Origin: Acuticoccus kalidii
GTDB lineage: Bacteria; Pseudomonadota; Alphaproteobacteria; Rhizobiales; Amorphaceae
NCBI RefSeq assembly: GCF_021556395.1
Contig: NZ_JAKGCS010000008.1
Location: forward strand, 3,654-67,653
Length of the DNA: 64,000 nt
Direction: 5' to 3'
The notes under the pieces are model-generated. The model searched no databases, was not told the origin of the DNA, and was given only the letters and a program-made list of their open reading frames with translations. Positions 52,003-61,325 of the stretch are shown here, piece by piece; position 1 is the stretch's first letter; every line of letters starts with the position of its first letter. Made by a program: the position numbers and the translations under genes.

Positions 52003-53469
52003 ATGGCGGGCTTGAGCGCGCTTTCCAATACAATCACGAGGCCGGAACCTCCACAGGACGCGCCGGTTCTGCCGCGTGTTGAACTCGATGGGCGGCTGAT
52101 CGCGGTGTCCAATCGCGTGGCCCGTCCGAGCGGGACGACGTCACCGGGCGGGCTCGCCCAGGCGCTCGGCGAAGCGCTGAAGGCGCGGGGCGGAACATGG
52201 GTCGGCTGGTCCGGCCAGCTCGTCGCGAGCCGCGAGGCGGTCGAGCTCGATCTCGAGATGGACGACGATGTCGTCTATGCTCTCCTCGATCTCTTCGATG
52301 CAGATTTCCAAGGCTATTATGAGGGCTACGCGAACGGCGTCCTCTGGCCGATCTTCCATGGCCGGCCCGACCTCAGCGTCCACGACGCGGCCGATTTCGA
52401 AGCCTATAAGGCGATCAATCGCGCCTTCGCCGAAGCGGTCGCGCGGATGGCCGGCCCCGAGGACACGATCTGGGTCCACGACTATCAGCTCCTGATGCTC
52501 GGCGAGATGCTGCGCGAAGCGGGCGTGTCGACCACGATCGGCCTCTTCCTCCACATTCCGTTTCCCTACAACGACGTCTTCCGCACCATCCCCGAGGCGG
52601 AGGAGATCGCCCGCGCGCTCGTCAAGTTCGACACCATCGGCGTGCAGACGACGCGAGACGCCCGCAATCTCGCAGAATGCCTCGCCGGGATGGGTGAGGG
52701 GACCGTTCACCGCCGCGGCAAGGCGTTCGAGGCGCACGTGTTCGGTGAGCATGTCCGCGTCGTGCCGCTCCCGATCGGGATCGACGTCGCCGGGATCCAA
52801 CGCCTGTTGCGGGTGCCGCCATCGTCCGATGTCGTCGATTTCTCCCGCGGGCTCGCGGGGCGGCGCTCGCTCATCGGCGTCGACCGTCTCGATTATTCCA
52901 AGGGGCTGCCGCAGAAATTGCAGGCCTTCCATCAGTTCCTGACCGAGGATCCGAGCCGGGCGCGCGATGTCGTCCTGACCCAGATCGCGCCGATCTCCCG
53001 CGGCAGCGTGAAGGCCTACGAGAAGACGCGGCGCGAGGTGGAGGCGATCGCCGGGTGCATCGCCGGCATGTTCACATCGCTCACTTGCAGCCCGCTCAAC
53101 TTCCTGACGCGTCCGGTCGAGCGGGGGACGATCGCCCATCTCATGGCCCGCAGCGACGTCGCGCTCGTGACGCCGATCGCGGACGGGATGAACCTCGTCG
53201 CCAAGGAATATGTCGCAGTGCAAAATCCGCGCAATCCGGGCGTATTGGTGCTCTCGGAGTTCGCCGGCGCGGCGGAGGCGATGACGGACGCGCTCCTCGT
53301 CAATCCCCACGATACGGATGCGCTCAGCGAGGCGATCGAGCGGGCTTTGTCGATGCCGCTCGGCGAGCGGCGGGACCGGCACGCGGCGCTGATGGACGTG
53401 GTCCGCGACACCGACATCGCCCGATGGAGCGAGGCTTGCCTTGCTGAGCTCTCCGCCGTGAAGGCCTGA
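52003..53469 (+). CDS. otsA: Trehalose-6-phosphate synthase
   Basis: 488 residues, GT20. Joins UDP-glucose and glucose-6-phosphate into trehalose-6-phosphate, an osmo- and stress protectant. LIAVSNRVARPSG, GGLAQALGEAL (glucose-6-phosphate loop), WVHDYQLLMLGEMLRE, GLFLHIPFPYNDVFRT, IGVDRLDYSKGLPQKLQAF, and DGMNLVAKEYVA are the standard motifs. A non-conserved 30-residue N-terminal lead carries the ATG at 52003, whose ribosome site is weak. No trehalose-6-phosphatase (otsB) is adjacent, so this must lie elsewhere. Confidence 0.95.
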   Translation: MAGLSALSNTITRPEPPQDAPVLPRVELDGRLIAVSNRVARPSGTTSPGGLAQALGEALKARGGTWVGWSGQLVASREAVELDLEMDDDVVYALLDLFDADFQGYYEGYANGVLWPIFHGRPDLSVHDAADFEAYKAINRAFAEAVARMAGPEDTIWVHDYQLLMLGEMLREAGVSTTIGLFLHIPFPYNDVFRTIPEAEEIARALVKFDTIGVQTTRDARNLAECLAGMGEGTVHRRGKAFEAHVFGEHVRVVPLPIGIDVAGIQRLLRVPPSSDVVDFSRGLAGRRSLIGVDRLDYSKGLPQKLQAFHQFLTEDPSRARDVVLTQIAPISRGSVKAYEKTRREVEAIAGCIAGMFTSLTCSPLNFLTRPVERGTIAHLMARSDVALVTPIADGMNLVAKEYVAVQNPRNPGVLVLSEFAGAAEAMTDALLVNPHDTDALSEAIERALSMPLGERRDRHAALMDVVRDTDIARWSEACLAELSAVKA

Positions 53470-53498
53470 TCGGGCGATCGCGGCGGCCCGCCGAGGAC

Positions 53499-53523
53499 GG
53501 AACGGGCAAGGGGGGATGGCGTT
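53499..53523 (+). promoter_or_regulatory. Consensus EcfG-type promoter of the Na/Ca exchanger-like gene
   Basis: GGAAC (53499-53503), 16 bases, CGTT (53520-53523), a perfect match to the general-stress consensus. The expected transcript start is around 53530-53533, essentially at the GTG codon, which would make the message nearly leaderless. A chance match this close to a start is unlikely but not excluded. Confidence 0.6.
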
Positions 53524-53532
53524 GACCCCCCA

Positions 53533-54552
53533 GTGCCCCATTTCGAACTTCCCGTCCTCATCGGCCTTTTTGTGGCCGTCGCCGCGATCATTATGCTCGT
53601 CGGCATCCGTCTCAGCCGTTTCGCCGACAAGCTCGCCGACCGTACGGGGCTCGGCGAGGCCGTCACCGGCGCCGTGCTTCTCGGCGCGTCCACCTCGACG
53701 CCCGGCACCGTCACGTCCGTGGTCGCGGCCTATGGCGGTAATGTCGATCTCGCGGTGTCGAACGCGCTCGGCGGGATCGGCGCGCAGACGGCGTTTCTTG
53801 CCGTTGCCGACATCACCTATCGGCGAGCCAATCTCGAGCATGCGGCCGCATCCGTCTCGAACCTCACCCAGGCGACGGTCCTCATCCTTCTTCTGACGGT
53901 GCCGATGATCGCGATCCACACGCCGGCCGTCACCGTGCTCGGCGTCCATCCGGCAACGATCGTGCTCCTCCTCATCTATGCCGCGGGGATCAAGATGTCC
54001 GGCCGCGACCGGGACCGGCCGATGTGGCATCCGCGCCGGACGGAGGACACGCGGGAGGATATCCCGGAGCCCGAATCACACGACCGGCCGTTATCGGTGA
54101 TGATCCTGCAGGTGCTCGGTCTCGTCCTGGTGATCGGCCTCGCGGGCTATGCCGTCGCCTGGCTCGGGGTCGCGATCGCGAAGGAAGCCGGGATCGGGGA
54201 AACGGTGGTCGGCTCGCTGATGACATCGGTCGCAACGTCGCTGCCCGAGCTCGTCACGACCCTCGCGGCGGTGCGCGCCGGGGCACTACAGCTCGCCGTC
54301 GGCGGGATCATCGGCGGCAATATGTTCGACGTTCTCTTCCTCTCGGCAGCCGATGTCGCGTACCGCGAGGGGTCGATCTTTCACGCCATCGATCCGGCGA
54401 GCGCATTCTGGGCGCTTGTCGGCATCGCGATGACCGGCGTCCTTCTTCTCGGCCTCATCCGGCGTGAGCCGCACGGCTTCGCCAATATCGGATTTGAGAG
54501 CGCGTTGATCCTGCTGATCTATTCCGGCGCCGTTGTGCTGACCGTGATGTGA
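53533..54552 (+). CDS. Divergent Na/Ca exchanger-like membrane protein
   Basis: 339 residues from a GTG at 53533; upstream in-frame codons give no alternative and the first helix (LPVLIGLFVAVAAIIMLVGI) must be kept. Ten or so helices in two halves of the cation/Ca exchanger fold. The second repeat is canonical: SVATSLPELVTTLAAVRAGA and GGNMFDVLFLSAAD. The first is degenerate: GASTSTPGTVTSVVAAYGGN lacks the Glu after Pro, and GGIGAQTAFLAVAD lacks the usual Asn. A central polar loop (about 155-190) links the halves. Ion specificity is uncertain. Confidence 0.82.
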   Translation: MPHFELPVLIGLFVAVAAIIMLVGIRLSRFADKLADRTGLGEAVTGAVLLGASTSTPGTVTSVVAAYGGNVDLAVSNALGGIGAQTAFLAVADITYRRANLEHAAASVSNLTQATVLILLLTVPMIAIHTPAVTVLGVHPATIVLLLIYAAGIKMSGRDRDRPMWHPRRTEDTREDIPEPESHDRPLSVMILQVLGLVLVIGLAGYAVAWLGVAIAKEAGIGETVVGSLMTSVATSLPELVTTLAAVRAGALQLAVGGIIGGNMFDVLFLSAADVAYREGSIFHAIDPASAFWALVGIAMTGVLLLGLIRREPHGFANIGFESALILLIYSGAVVLTVM

Positions 54553-54675
54553 GGCCGGGAACGGCGGCACGCAGGGCTTGCAATCATCCACATTTCCCGC
54601 CGACGGTGCCGGTGCGGCTCGCGTTGTCTTAGACTTTGCGCTAACCGCAGAGACTTTGGTCGGGACGGGGATATT

Positions 54676-57600
54676 ATGTCGATTGGGAAACGCGGCGCAC
54701 CGAACGAGACCGCGGACGAGGACACGGCCGATGCGACGACGGAGATCGTCGACGCGGGCGAAACTGTCGACGCGACTGAGGGCGAGGGCGACGCGCCGCT
54801 TGGCGAGGAGGGCGCCGCGCACGCTGCGGAGCTGCCCGCGACGCCGGTCCCGGACGAGCCGAATTATGCGCCCTATACGCGCCTCGCGGCGCCGGAGGGC
54901 GCGCCGTTCGAGGTCGTCGCGACGCGCTCTGACCGGGCGCTCCTCGCGACCTCACCCGGCACGCTTCTCACGATCGAGGGGCAGCCGGCGCTCGGCTTCG
55001 GCGCATCGATGCGCGATGTCGACCTTCTGTCCGATCACGGCTTCGACGCCATCGCCGATCATTGGCACGTCTATCATGATGAAGGCGGCTTCGCCGAGCT
55101 CGGCCGAGACGTCGCCTTCGACTGGCAGATCATCGGCGGGCACACGGCGTTCGTGCGGCTCAATATCGCCCAGCGCGGCCACCTTTCGCCGATCGAGGTC
55201 GCCTATCGCGACTCCGAGATCGGCGAGGCCCTTCCGGTCGGCGCGCGATATGTGCGGTGGCAGGGCCTCTTTGCGGCCCATCGCGGCGTGCTCGAGATCA
55301 AGATCGAGTTCTATGATGCGAGCGACCGTTATCTCGACACCATCGTGACCCACGTCCCCGAGGCGAACGGCGGGCGCAGTCCGTTCGGTTACGCCAAGGT
55401 CGGGGCGGTGCATTCGGTTCCGCCGTCGACCGCGGCGGTGCGCTTTAAGATCGGCATCACCCCCTTCGCCGGCGCCGACGAGGTCTACGCCTTCTTCACT
55501 CACCTCGCGCTCGCCGCATGTGGATCGGCGGAGCCCGATCGTCCGATCGCCGAGCGTCTTTGTCCGCTCGGCCCGCTGACGCGCGCACTCGATGACGGCT
55601 CCCGCGTTCTCGTAGAGGTCGGCCTGCCGCAGGTCTCGCGCGGTGCGCCGCCGCAGCCCGTCATCGTCGAGCATAACGGCGCGGCCTATCCGATCGGCGC
55701 CCGGCCGGCGCTCGACGGCGTCGCCCGCATCGGGATGAACGGCAGCGCCATCGCGGTGGAGACGGGCAACTGGTCGGGGGCGGCTTCGGTGATGGTGGAC
55801 GGCCGCTGGCTCGGCGACATCGTCGCCGCGCCGATGGTGGCCGACCGGCATCTCCTGCCCGCCGGAAAGGTCGTTGCCGACGGGCGCATGCACCGGCTCG
55901 AGGTGATCTCGCCGGCCGGCATCCTCGGCACCGGATTCGGCGCCGGCCCACGCCATGGAACGCCCTGGACGCGGATCGCCGAAGACGTTCCGGCACCGCT
56001 TCCGGGCTTCGGCGCGCCGCTCGCCGAGTATCGTTACCGGGCGCTCGAGGCCCATGCACGGGCGCTCGCCGAGGGGACCGTCGACCCGTGGCTCGTGAAG
56101 GCGATGCCGGCCCTTCATCAGGCGCTGATCCAGGGGCACACGCGGGCGAGCCCCTTTCCGCTCCGCTTTGCGCATCATGAGACGCCCGACGTCTCGATCG
56201 TGATCCCCGTCCATAACGGCTACGCCTTCACCTTCATCGCGCTCGCAGCGTTGCGGTTCGCGCGCGTCGAGGCGACCTTCGAGGTGATCGTCGTCGATGA
56301 CGGGTCGAGCGACGAGACGCAGGAGCGCCTCGCCGAGCACGAGGGGATCACCGTCGTGCGGCACGAGAGCGCGCGCGGCTTCCTCCATGCGGCGAATGCC
56401 GGCGCGGCGAAGGCGCGGGGGCGCTATGTCCTCCTCCTCAACAACGACACCGAGGTGACCGCCGGTTGGCTCGATGCGTTGCTCGACGCTTTCACCCTCT
56501 TTCCGGGGGCCGGCGTCGTCGCGCCGAAGATGATCTATCCAGACGGAGCCTTGCAGGACGCCGGCGGCCGGATCGACCATCATGGCGAGCCGACCATGGT
56601 GGGCCGTGGCGGCAACGCCTACGATCCGCGCTTCTGCTATACGCGCGATGTCGACTATGTGTCGGGCGCGGCGATGATGGTCGACCGCGCTCTCTGGCGC
56701 CGCATCGGCGGGTTCTCCGACGCCTTCGCGCCCGCTTATTATGAAGACGTCGACCTCTGCTTCAAGGTGCGCGAAGAGGGACGGCGCGTCCTCTATGTGC
56801 CGGGCGGGGTCGTGGTGCACTCCGAAGGCGGGTCGCACGGGGTGGACGAGACGGCGGGGGTGAAGCGCCATCAGGTGCTGAACGCGCCGGTCTTCAAGCG
56901 CACCTGGGCTCATCGGCGTCCGCCGCGGATGGAGCCCGGCGTCGCGCACGATCGCGGCGTCACGGCACGCGTCCTCTTTCCGCTGATCGAATTGCCGCGC
57001 ACCGATATCGACGCGGCGAGTGTCGCGGCGGAGGAGGAGATCCGCCTCATCAAGGCGCTCGGCGCGAAGGTCACCGTGCTGCCGCGCAGTCTCGAATATC
57101 TGCCGCGCTATGCCGAGGCGATGGAGCGGCAGGGCGTCGAGATCGTCTATGCGCCGTTCGCCACCTCTCTCGAAGGCTTTCTCGAGGAGCGGGGCGCCGA
57201 GTACGACGCCGTCTATGTGACGCGATATCAGGTCGCCGAGGCGCTGCTTCCGGCGATCCGCCGGTATGCGCCGGATGCGAAGGTGCTTCTCAACCTCGCC
57301 GACCTCCAATTCCTGCGCGAGATGCGGGCGGCCTCCGAGGCGGGCGATCCCGCCGCGCTCGATGCTGCGCGCTCCGCCCGCGCCCGCGAAATCGCCGCGA
57401 TGCGGGCGAGCGACGTGGTGCTGTCTTATTCCGATGTCGAGGCGTCGGTGGTGTTTTCCCATCTCGGGCCCGAGGTCGCTGTCGCCAAGGTGCCGTGGGT
57501 GCAGCGCCTGCGGCCCGATCCCGCGCCGTTCGAGGGGCGCGCCGGGCTCGCTTTTCTCGGCAATTATCGCCATCCGCCCAACGCCGAGGCGGTGCGGTGG

Positions 57601-58089
57601 TTCGCGACGATGGTAATGCCGCGTTTGCAGGAGGCGCGGCCCGACATCACCTTCACCGCCTATGGCTCCTATGCCGAGGACGCGCTCGCCGACATTCCCG
57701 GCATCGTGGTCGGTGGTCATGTCGCCGATCTCGGCGAGATGTTCGATGCGCATCGTCTCTTCGTCGCGCCGCTGCGGAGCGGGGCGGGTGTCAAGGGCAA
57801 GGTCTTCCAGGCGATGGCGGCGGGCATCCCGTCGGTGCTGACGCCGATTGCGGCGGAGGGCTTGCCGATCCGGGAGGGCGAGGCGGCGTTCGTCGCCGAC
57901 ACCGGCACCGAATTCGTCGACGCGATCCTCGCCGTCTATGACGACGCGGAGCGGTGGGCGTCGGTTGCGGCGAAGGCGCGCGCCTTCATCGAGGCGCATT
58001 ACGGCTTCGAGCAGGGCGTCGCCGCGATGCGCCGGGCGTTCGAGGCGGGCGGCCTCTTCCTGCCGCAGCCCGAATGGGAGCGGCGCTGA
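54676..58089 (+). CDS. GT2-GT4 fusion glycosyltransferase
   Basis: 1137 residues. Residues 1-70 are acidic and low in order; about 75-480 are a beta-rich region with two or more sugar-binding-like parts and no firm match. From about 505 a GT2 domain: VSIVIPVHNGYAFTFIALAA, VIVVDDGSSDETQERL, LLLNNDTEVTAGWLDALLDA, MVDRALWRRIGGFSDAFAPA, YYEDVDLCFKVREEG. From about 780 a GT4-like domain: VLFPLIELPRTDID, LAFLGNYRHPPNAEAVRWFA, PLRSGAGVKGKVFQAMAAGI with the donor Glu-region. Cytoplasmic. Likely adds two sugars in building a surface polysaccharide. Confidence 0.87.
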   Translation: MSIGKRGAPNETADEDTADATTEIVDAGETVDATEGEGDAPLGEEGAAHAAELPATPVPDEPNYAPYTRLAAPEGAPFEVVATRSDRALLATSPGTLLTIEGQPALGFGASMRDVDLLSDHGFDAIADHWHVYHDEGGFAELGRDVAFDWQIIGGHTAFVRLNIAQRGHLSPIEVAYRDSEIGEALPVGARYVRWQGLFAAHRGVLEIKIEFYDASDRYLDTIVTHVPEANGGRSPFGYAKVGAVHSVPPSTAAVRFKIGITPFAGADEVYAFFTHLALAACGSAEPDRPIAERLCPLGPLTRALDDGSRVLVEVGLPQVSRGAPPQPVIVEHNGAAYPIGARPALDGVARIGMNGSAIAVETGNWSGAASVMVDGRWLGDIVAAPMVADRHLLPAGKVVADGRMHRLEVISPAGILGTGFGAGPRHGTPWTRIAEDVPAPLPGFGAPLAEYRYRALEAHARALAEGTVDPWLVKAMPALHQALIQGHTRASPFPLRFAHHETPDVSIVIPVHNGYAFTFIALAALRFARVEATFEVIVVDDGSSDETQERLAEHEGITVVRHESARGFLHAANAGAAKARGRYVLLLNNDTEVTAGWLDALLDAFTLFPGAGVVAPKMIYPDGALQDAGGRIDHHGEPTMVGRGGNAYDPRFCYTRDVDYVSGAAMMVDRALWRRIGGFSDAFAPAYYEDVDLCFKVREEGRRVLYVPGGVVVHSEGGSHGVDETAGVKRHQVLNAPVFKRTWAHRRPPRMEPGVAHDRGVTARVLFPLIELPRTDIDAASVAAEEEIRLIKALGAKVTVLPRSLEYLPRYAEAMERQGVEIVYAPFATSLEGFLEERGAEYDAVYVTRYQVAEALLPAIRRYAPDAKVLLNLADLQFLREMRAASEAGDPAALDAARSARAREIAAMRASDVVLSYSDVEASVVFSHLGPEVAVAKVPWVQRLRPDPAPFEGRAGLAFLGNYRHPPNAEAVRWFATMVMPRLQEARPDITFTAYGSYAEDALADIPGIVVGGHVADLGEMFDAHRLFVAPLRSGAGVKGKVFQAMAAGIPSVLTPIAAEGLPIREGEAAFVADTGTEFVDAILAVYDDAERWASVAAKARAFIEAHYGFEQGVAAMRRAFEAGGLFLPQPEWERR

Positions 58090-58255
58090 GGCGCACCGCG
58101 CGTGTCCGGGCGGGGCCTTGCTTTGCCCCGATGCGGTTCGAGATAGGAACAAATCGCGGAGGTCACGCCGGCGGCGTTGACCTTCGTGCGCCTTGCGGCC
58201 AGTTTCGCCGCCATCTGAGGATGGGGTCGTCCGATCCCACGACAGGCCGGAGCCC

Positions 58256-59905
58256 ATGCGCGACCGCTTCACGATTTCGATCCAGCAGCTCAATCCCATC
58301 ATGGGCGACATTGCCGGCAACCGCGCGATGGCCGAAGCCGCCATCGCGGCGGCGGGCGATGTCGACCTCGTCGCCTTCACCGAGCTTTTCATCACCGGCT
58401 ATCCGCCCGAGGATCTCGTTCTGAAACGGGCCTTCACCGAGCGGGCGATGGCCGAGGTGCGGGCGCTCGCCCCGCTCTCGGTCGATGGACCGGCGATCGC
58501 GATCGGAACGCCCTGGCTGGAGGACGGCCTCCTCACCAACGCTTACGTCATCCTGATCGATGGCGCCGTCGCGGGCGTGCGGCACAAGGTGGATCTTCCG
58601 AATTACGACGTCTTCGACGAAAAGCGCGTCTTCGCGCCGGGACCGATGCCGGGGCCCGTCGATATCAAGGGCGTGCGCGTCGGCTTTCCGATCTGCGAAG
58701 ACATCTGGGCCGAAGAGGTCGTCGAGTGCCTCGCCGAGACGGGCGCGGAAATCCTCGTCGTTCCGAACGGATCGCCCTTCACGCGGACGAAGGTGGAGCG
58801 GCGGATGCAGGTCGCCGTCGCCCGGGTCGTCGAAAGCGAATTGCCGCTCGTCTACGTCAACCAGGTCGGCGGGCAGGACGAGCTCGTCTTCGACGGCGCG
58901 TCCTTCGTGTTGAGCGCCGACCGCGCGCTGACGACGCAGCTTCCGGCCTTCCGCACCGCCTCGGACGTCGTCGTCTTCCAGCGCGAGGCGGACGGGTGGG
59001 TGCCCGAAGCCGGCGAACGCGCCGATCTGCCGGCGGACGGGGAAGCGGAATGGGCCGCCGCGATGCTCGGCCTGCGCGATTATGTCGACAAGAACCGCTT
59101 TCCGAGCGTCGTCATCGGCCTTTCGGGCGGGATCGATTCGGCGATCTGCGCCGCGCTCGCGGTCGATGCGCTGGGCGCGGCGCGCGTCCACTGCATCATG
59201 ATGCCGTACCGTTACACCTCCAATGAGAGCCTGTCGGACGCGGCCGAGATCGCCGAATGTCTCGGCATTCGCTACGATATCGTTCCGATCGCGCCCGCCG
59301 TCGAAGGGTTCGGCACGCTCCTCGGCCCGATCTTCGACGGCCTTGAACCCGACGTCACCGAAGAGAACATTCAAAGCCGCGTTCGCGGAACGGCGCTGAT
59401 GGCCGTCTCCAACAAATTCGGCGGCATGGTGGTGACGACGGGCAATAAGTCCGAGGTCTCCGTCGGCTATGCGACGCTTTATGGCGACATGAATGGTGGC
59501 TTCAATCCGATCAAGGATCTCTACAAGACGGAGGTCTTCCGCCTTTGCCATTGGCGCAACGCGCACAAGCCGTACGGCGCGCTCGGGCCGGACGGGGTGG
59601 TGATCCCGGAGCGGATCATCACCAAGCCGCCGACGGCGGAGCTGCGCGAGAACCAGAAGGACGAGGATTCGCTGCCGCCCTACGAAACCCTCGACGCGAT
59701 CCTGCGCCGCCTCATCGAGGACGAGGCGAGCGTCGCCGACATCGTCGCCGAAGGATATGACGGGCCGACGGTGCGGCGGGTCGAGCACCTCCTCAACATC
59801 GCGGAGTATAAGCGCCGGCAGGCCGCCCCGGGCGTGAAGATCTCGTCGAAGAATTTCGGCCGGGACCGACGCTATCCCATCACCAACCGTTATCGAGATG
59901 CCTGA
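58256..59905 (+). CDS. nadE: Glutamine-dependent NAD+ synthetase
   Basis: About 549 residues from the ATG at 58256 (GGAG just upstream). N-terminal glutaminase of the nitrilase type: Glu in [14 protein letters not shown], Lys in [15 protein letters not shown], Cys in [10 protein letters not shown]-terminal synthetase: P-loop [20 protein letters not shown], and [20 protein letters not shown]. Converts deamido-NAD to NAD using ATP and glutamine, the last step of NAD synthesis. Its end overlaps gltX by eight bases. Confidence 0.96.
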   Translation: MRDRFTISIQQLNPIMGDIAGNRAMAEAAIAAAGDVDLVAFTELFITGYPPEDLVLKRAFTERAMAEVRALAPLSVDGPAIAIGTPWLEDGLLTNAYVILIDGAVAGVRHKVDLPNYDVFDEKRVFAPGPMPGPVDIKGVRVGFPICEDIWAEEVVECLAETGAEILVVPNGSPFTRTKVERRMQVAVARVVESELPLVYVNQVGGQDELVFDGASFVLSADRALTTQLPAFRTASDVVVFQREADGWVPEAGERADLPADGEAEWAAAMLGLRDYVDKNRFPSVVIGLSGGIDSAICAALAVDALGAARVHCIMMPYRYTSNESLSDAAEIAECLGIRYDIVPIAPAVEGFGTLLGPIFDGLEPDVTEENIQSRVRGTALMAVSNKFGGMVVTTGNKSEVSVGYATLYGDMNGGFNPIKDLYKTEVFRLCHWRNAHKPYGALGPDGVVIPERIITKPPTAELRENQKDEDSLPPYETLDAILRRLIEDEASVADIVAEGYDGPTVRRVEHLLNIAEYKRRQAAPGVKISSKNFGRDRRYPITNRYRDA

Positions 59906-61277
59906 GATCGTCCGCTTCGCCCCCTCGCCGACGGGGGAAATCCACATCGGCAACGCGCGCACGGCGCTCTACAACTGGTTCCTCGCGCTCCAGACCGGCG
60001 GCCGCTTCATCCTGCGGTTCGACGACACCGACGTCGAACGCTCGCGCGAGGCCTATGCCGAGGCGATCGCGGCGGATCTCGATTGGCTCGGCATCGTCCC
60101 CGCGCGGGTCGAGCGCCAGTCGGCGCGGCTCGCCCGATATGACGCGATCGCCGAGGATCTGCGCACACGCGGCCTCCTCTACGCCTGTTATGAGACGCCC
60201 GATGAGCTGGAGCGCAAGCGTGCCCGCCAGCGTGCGCGTGGCCTGCCGCCGGTCTATGACCGCGCCGCCCTCGCGCTGACCGAGGCGGAGCGCGCCGCGT
60301 TCGAGGCGGAGGGAAGGCGTCCGCACTGGCGGTTCAAGCTGCCGGAGGGCGCGCGGAGCTGGGACGATCGTTGCCGCGGGCCGCAGATAGTCAATCTCGG
60401 CACGGTCTCCGATCCCGTGCTGGTGCGCGCGGATGGAAGTTATCTCTACACGCTCCCCTCGGTCGTCGACGATCTCGATTTCGGCGTCACGACCGTCGTG
60501 CGCGGTGAGGATCACATCACCAACACCGGCGTTCAGATCGCGCTCTTCGAGGCGCTGGGCGGTGAGGCGCCGGCGTTCGGCCACCACAATCTCCTCACCC
60601 GGCAGGACGGCGAGCCGCTCTCCAAGCGGGACAATCCGCTGTCCGTCACCCGTCTGCGGGCGGAGGGATACGAGCCGATGGCGGTCGCCTCGCTGGCGGT
60701 CCTCGTCGGCACCTCGCACCCGGTCGAGCCGGTCGCCGACATGGCGAACCTTGCCGGCAAGGCGCCGCTTTCGGCGGTTTCCAAGGGGCCGGCGATGTTC
60801 GATCCGGCCGACCTCAAACGCCTCAACGCGGCGCTGCTCCACGACATGCCCTATGAGGCGGCCGCCGATTGGCTCGACGCGCGCTTCGGCCTCGCCGACC
60901 GCATGTTCTGGGAGACGGTGCGCGGCAATCTCGCGCTGCGCGGCGACGCGGCGGAATGGTTCGACATCTGGCAGAACGCGCCGCGCCTCACCGATGCGTC
61001 GGGCGCTCCGATCCTCGCCCGCGAGGATGCGGCGGTGATCGCCGCCGCCGACGCCCTGTTGCCGCCCGATCCGTGGGGCGAGGAGACGTTCAAGGCCTGG
61101 ACGGGGGCGATCCGCGCCGAGACGGGGGCGAAGGGCAAGGCGCTCTTCATGCCGCTGCGCAAGGCGCTCACCGGCCGCGAGCAGGGGCCTGAAATGGCGG
61201 CGTTCATTCTGCTTCTGGGCCGCGAGCGGATCATCCACCGTCTCGCGTCCGCGAAGGTCGCGCTGGGCGTGGGCTGA
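59898..61277 (+). CDS. gltX: Glutamyl-tRNA synthetase
   Basis: 459 residues, slightly short for the family (about 470-480). Class I signature [20 protein letters not shown] with the HIGH-like HIGN; KMSKS-like loop PLSKRDN (lysine after Ser kept). Charges tRNA-Glu, and in Alphaproteobacteria often also tRNA-Gln before amidation. Starts within the last codons of nadE in another frame, so expression is coupled. Alphaproteobacteria often carry two gltX genes; this may be either. Confidence 0.95.
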   Translation: MPEIVRFAPSPTGEIHIGNARTALYNWFLALQTGGRFILRFDDTDVERSREAYAEAIAADLDWLGIVPARVERQSARLARYDAIAEDLRTRGLLYACYETPDELERKRARQRARGLPPVYDRAALALTEAERAAFEAEGRRPHWRFKLPEGARSWDDRCRGPQIVNLGTVSDPVLVRADGSYLYTLPSVVDDLDFGVTTVVRGEDHITNTGVQIALFEALGGEAPAFGHHNLLTRQDGEPLSKRDNPLSVTRLRAEGYEPMAVASLAVLVGTSHPVEPVADMANLAGKAPLSAVSKGPAMFDPADLKRLNAALLHDMPYEAAADWLDARFGLADRMFWETVRGNLALRGDAAEWFDIWQNAPRLTDASGAPILAREDAAVIAAADALLPPDPWGEETFKAWTGAIRAETGAKGKALFMPLRKALTGREQGPEMAAFILLLGRERIIHRLASAKVALGVG

Positions 61278-61296
61278 GCCGCCGAGCCTCTTCCTT

Positions 61297-61319
61297 CGGC
61301 GCCGGACAGGCCGGCGCCG
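61297..61319. terminator. Hairpin between gltX and the DUF2865 gene
   Basis: CGGCGCCGG and CCGGCGCCG form a perfect nine-base-pair stem with a five-base loop between two convergent stop codons. Short T stretch on one side only. Confidence 0.6.
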
Positions 61320-61325
61320 TTCACC

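Noticed and set aside
54952..58395. Open frame of about 1147 codons opposite the glycosyltransferase
   Set aside because: Arg/His/Asp-rich shadow frame; the opposite strand has clear GT2 and GT4 motifs.
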